The notes beneath the pieces were generated by a model that made no database searches, had not been told where the DNA came from, and saw nothing but the letters and a program-made list of their open reading frames with translations. Shown in pieces: positions 61,823 to 64,000 of a DNA stretch of 64,000 nucleotides. The DNA lies in contig JAUIAD010000018.1 in the NCBI GenBank assembly GCA_030425685.1, positions 1 through 64,000 of the forward strand, written 5' to 3'. How positions within the stretch are numbered: position 1 is the first letter of the stretch; each line of letters opens with the position of its first letter. The position numbers and the translations under genes are program-made. The DNA is from Gammaproteobacteria bacterium (GTDB taxonomy: Bacteria; Pseudomonadota; Gammaproteobacteria; Coxiellales; Coxiellaceae).

Positions 61823-63985
61823 GTGAGTAAATCCTTCGACAAAAAAAGTGATCCTCATCACGAGCGTGAAGCACAGCAATACGAACACCCTGTACCCAGC
61901 CGAGAGTACATTTTGCAATACCTAGAGAAACGTGGTCGCCCGACGACGTTTAAGCATTTGGTGGTAACTTTTGAGCTCGCTGCTGCTGAGGAAAAGGAAG
62001 GCCTGCGCCGCCGTCTTATTGCTATGTCTCGTGACGGGCAGATTATCAGTAATCGTCGTGGTAGCTTTGCCTTGGTTTCGAAAATGGATTTAATAAGAGG
62101 GCGTATTCAGGCGCATCGCGATGGGTTTGGCTTTTTGATTCCAGACGATGGTTCGGATGATATTTTCTTGCCAGCACGTGAAGTACGTGGCGTTTTTACG
62201 GATGATGTGGTTTTAGTAAGGATCATGAATGGCTCACAGCGTCGTCGTGAAGGGGTTATTGTTGAAGTTTTAGAGCGCAATACTCATCAAGTTGTTGGGC
62301 GTTATATTGAAGAAGATGGGGTGGCTTTTGTTGACCCTGACAATAAATTAATTCCCCAAGATATCGTTATCCAGTCTGGTCAGCAAGGTAAGGCCAAATC
62401 TGGAGATTTTGTTATTGTTGAAATTACAGCGCAACCAACTCGACGTCGACAACCTACTGGTAAAGTATTAGAAGTTTTAGGTAATCAATTAACGCCCGGA
62501 ATGGAAGTAGAGTTGGCAATACGTTCACACAACTTGCCATTTGTGTGGTCTGATAGTGTGAAGCAAGAAGCGCAGCATTTTGAAGCTGAGGTACAGGAGC
62601 ACGACAAAGAAGATCGCGAAGACCTGCGTAAACTTCCCTTTGTAACGATTGATGGTATCGATGCAAAAGATTTTGATGACGCTGTTTACTGCGAAAAAAT
62701 CAAAGGTAAGGGTTGGGTTTTATACGTTGCCATTGCTGATGTTTCCCACTATGTTAAACCTGGAACGGCTCTGGATCAGGAGGCGCAGTTACGTGGAAAC
62801 TCTGTTTATTTTCCTGCTAGAGTCATACCGATGTTGCCAGAAACATTGTCCAATGGATTGTGTTCGTTAAAGCCGCAGGTGGATCGTTTGGCTTTGGTTT
62901 GTCGCATGGAAATTTCTACCGATGGTTTGGTAGAGTCATATACTTTTGATAATGCAGTGATACATTCGCATGCGCGTTTAACGTATGCTGAAGTGGCGGC
63001 GATGCTGGATGGTGAGAAAACCGAAAATCATCGCATGTTAAAATATATCAAACCGTTGCACCAACTTTTCAAAAAATTATTACGTCAGCGCCAATTACGT
63101 GGCGCATTAGATTTTGATACGGTAGAAACGCGTGTAGTTTTCGATGATAAAGGCAAAATAGATCGCATTGTACCGCAAGAGCGTAATATTGCGCATCGTA
63201 TTATTGAAGAGGCGATGCTAGCTGCTAATGTGTGTGCAGGGGAGTTTATCACCAAAGCAAAAATGCCGTCATTGTATCGCATTCATGAGCTACCAAAAGA
63301 CCAGAAGCTTTTAGCGCTGCGTGATTTTTTAAAACCCTTTGGTCTACGTTTAACGGGTGGTGCCAAACCAACTGCGTTGGATTATTCAAAGTTATTGGAT
63401 CGTATACATAAAAGAAAAGATGCGCGTTTGCTGCAAACAGTTTGTTTGCGCTCGATGCGTCAAGCTATTTATTCAGTGCAGAATGAGGGGCACTTTGGTT
63501 TAGCTTATGATGTCTATACTCACTTTACGTCCCCCATTCGTCGTTACCCTGATTTATTGGTTCATCGTGCGATTAAGCATTTGTTAGCAAAGAAAAAGAA
63601 AAACGAATTTCAATACGATAAAGAAGCCATGGTGCACTTCGCCGAGCATTGTTCGACAACTGAACGACGAGCTGATCGTGCTACACGTGAAGCGTTGGAT
63701 TGGCTAAAATGTGAATATATGCAAACGGAAGTTGGCAAGGAATTTTCTGGTCGTATTGTTGAGGTGACTGGTTTTGGTGTTTTTGTTGAGTTAGATGATA
63801 TTTATGTCCAGGGTTTGGTGCATATTACCGCGTTAAAAAATGATTATTATCATTATGATGCCATTCATCATTTACTGCGTGGCACCCGTGGCAATAAAGT
63901 CTATCGCTTAGGTGACCCCATGCGTGTTTTAGTGGCGCGAGTCAATTTGGATGATCGTGTTATTGATTTTGAAAGTATTCCGTAA
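61823..63985 (+). CDS. rnr: Ribonuclease R
   Basis: A 720-aa 3'-to-5' exoribonuclease. The domain order is a winged helix (YLEKRGRPTTFKHLVVTFEL), two cold-shock OB domains (GRIQAHRDGFGFLIPDDGSD), the RNB catalytic domain with IDGIDAKDFDDAVYC carrying the metal-binding aspartates and YTHFTSPIRRYPDLLVHRAI, and a C-terminal S1 domain (FSGRIVEVTGFGVFVELDDI). It starts at a GTG (61823) with aaagga six bases upstream. It ends soon after the S1 domain (DFESIP), lacking the long lysine-rich tail of E. coli RNase R (813 aa). It degrades structured RNA and helps mRNA and rRNA quality control. Confidence 0.95.
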   Translation: MSKSFDKKSDPHHEREAQQYEHPVPSREYILQYLEKRGRPTTFKHLVVTFELAAAEEKEGLRRRLIAMSRDGQIISNRRGSFALVSKMDLIRGRIQAHRDGFGFLIPDDGSDDIFLPAREVRGVFTDDVVLVRIMNGSQRRREGVIVEVLERNTHQVVGRYIEEDGVAFVDPDNKLIPQDIVIQSGQQGKAKSGDFVIVEITAQPTRRRQPTGKVLEVLGNQLTPGMEVELAIRSHNLPFVWSDSVKQEAQHFEAEVQEHDKEDREDLRKLPFVTIDGIDAKDFDDAVYCEKIKGKGWVLYVAIADVSHYVKPGTALDQEAQLRGNSVYFPARVIPMLPETLSNGLCSLKPQVDRLALVCRMEISTDGLVESYTFDNAVIHSHARLTYAEVAAMLDGEKTENHRMLKYIKPLHQLFKKLLRQRQLRGALDFDTVETRVVFDDKGKIDRIVPQERNIAHRIIEEAMLAANVCAGEFITKAKMPSLYRIHELPKDQKLLALRDFLKPFGLRLTGGAKPTALDYSKLLDRIHKRKDARLLQTVCLRSMRQAIYSVQNEGHFGLAYDVYTHFTSPIRRYPDLLVHRAIKHLLAKKKKNEFQYDKEAMVHFAEHCSTTERRADRATREALDWLKCEYMQTEVGKEFSGRIVEVTGFGVFVELDDIYVQGLVHITALKNDYYHYDAIHHLLRGTRGNKVYRLGDPMRVLVARVNLDDRVIDFESIP

Positions 63986-64000
63986 ATTTTAATACCTTCT

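Overview
This is an AT-rich chromosomal stretch from a gammaproteobacterium. The gene content resembles the Legionella/Coxiella/Berkiella type of amoeba- or host-associated bacteria. It has several proteins with eukaryotic-like domains (two ankyrin-repeat proteins, a Hanks-type kinase, a small protein ending in a CaaX box, a proline-rich protein with a PPxY motif), two large LuxR-type regulators, a CVNH-MVL lectin and many orphan proteins. Ordinary gammaproteobacterial housekeeping genes (trp operon, kdsA, rnr, RND efflux, Lon-like protease) are mixed in. The genus cannot be fixed from sequence reading alone, and no Dot/Icm secretion gene lies in the window.

Layout. 1-494: an ORF tail plus an 18-bp direct repeat, possibly the scar of a mobile element. 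495-6551: LuxR regulator, proline-rich effector candidate and a large ankyrin protein. 6588-15732: the most unusual region. A minus-strand operon encodes a RibB-like protein, an acyl-CoA-dehydrogenase-like protein (interrupted by an in-frame TAA), an orphan 514-aa protein, an ATP-grasp ligase and an MBL-fold hydrolase. Beside it lie an adenylate-forming ligase, an NMNAT-like nucleotidyltransferase and an AraC regulator. It reads as an undescribed small-molecule pathway, perhaps already decaying. 15924-19190: three secreted proteins, one a putative exo/endonuclease-phosphatase with two C-terminal beta-sandwich repeats. 19546-25233: a tight three-gene operon of kinase, ankyrin protein and HAD-like protein, all effector candidates. 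25489-29312: LOV-GGDEF photoreceptor diguanylate cyclase, a MidA-like methyltransferase with TPRs and an L,D-transpeptidase.

29269-34575: trpD-trpC-trpF-trpB-trpA-aroF operon with overlapping genes but no trpE or trpG. 34884-38413: second LuxR regulator, a 69-aa CaaX protein, an orphan protein and an MFS remnant containing a 9-bp tandem repeat. 38415-51509: transporters (SLC13/ArsB-like, two related MFS carriers, EamA), a secreted lipase-like hydrolase, the CVNH-MVL lectin, asparaginase, Lon-like protease and orphans. 51603-51679: tRNA-Arg(CCT). 51843-58209: RND efflux pair followed by a YgjP-type metallopeptidase, a small secreted protein and a patatin-like lipoprotein. 58386-63985: TPR-glycosyltransferase-like protein, kdsA, a small lipoprotein and rnr.

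Two 69-bp copies of a palindromic dispersed repeat sit in opposite orientation 44 kb apart (1942-2010 and 46141-46209). Other palindromic elements mark several intergenic gaps. All functional statements come from reading motifs; no database search was run.
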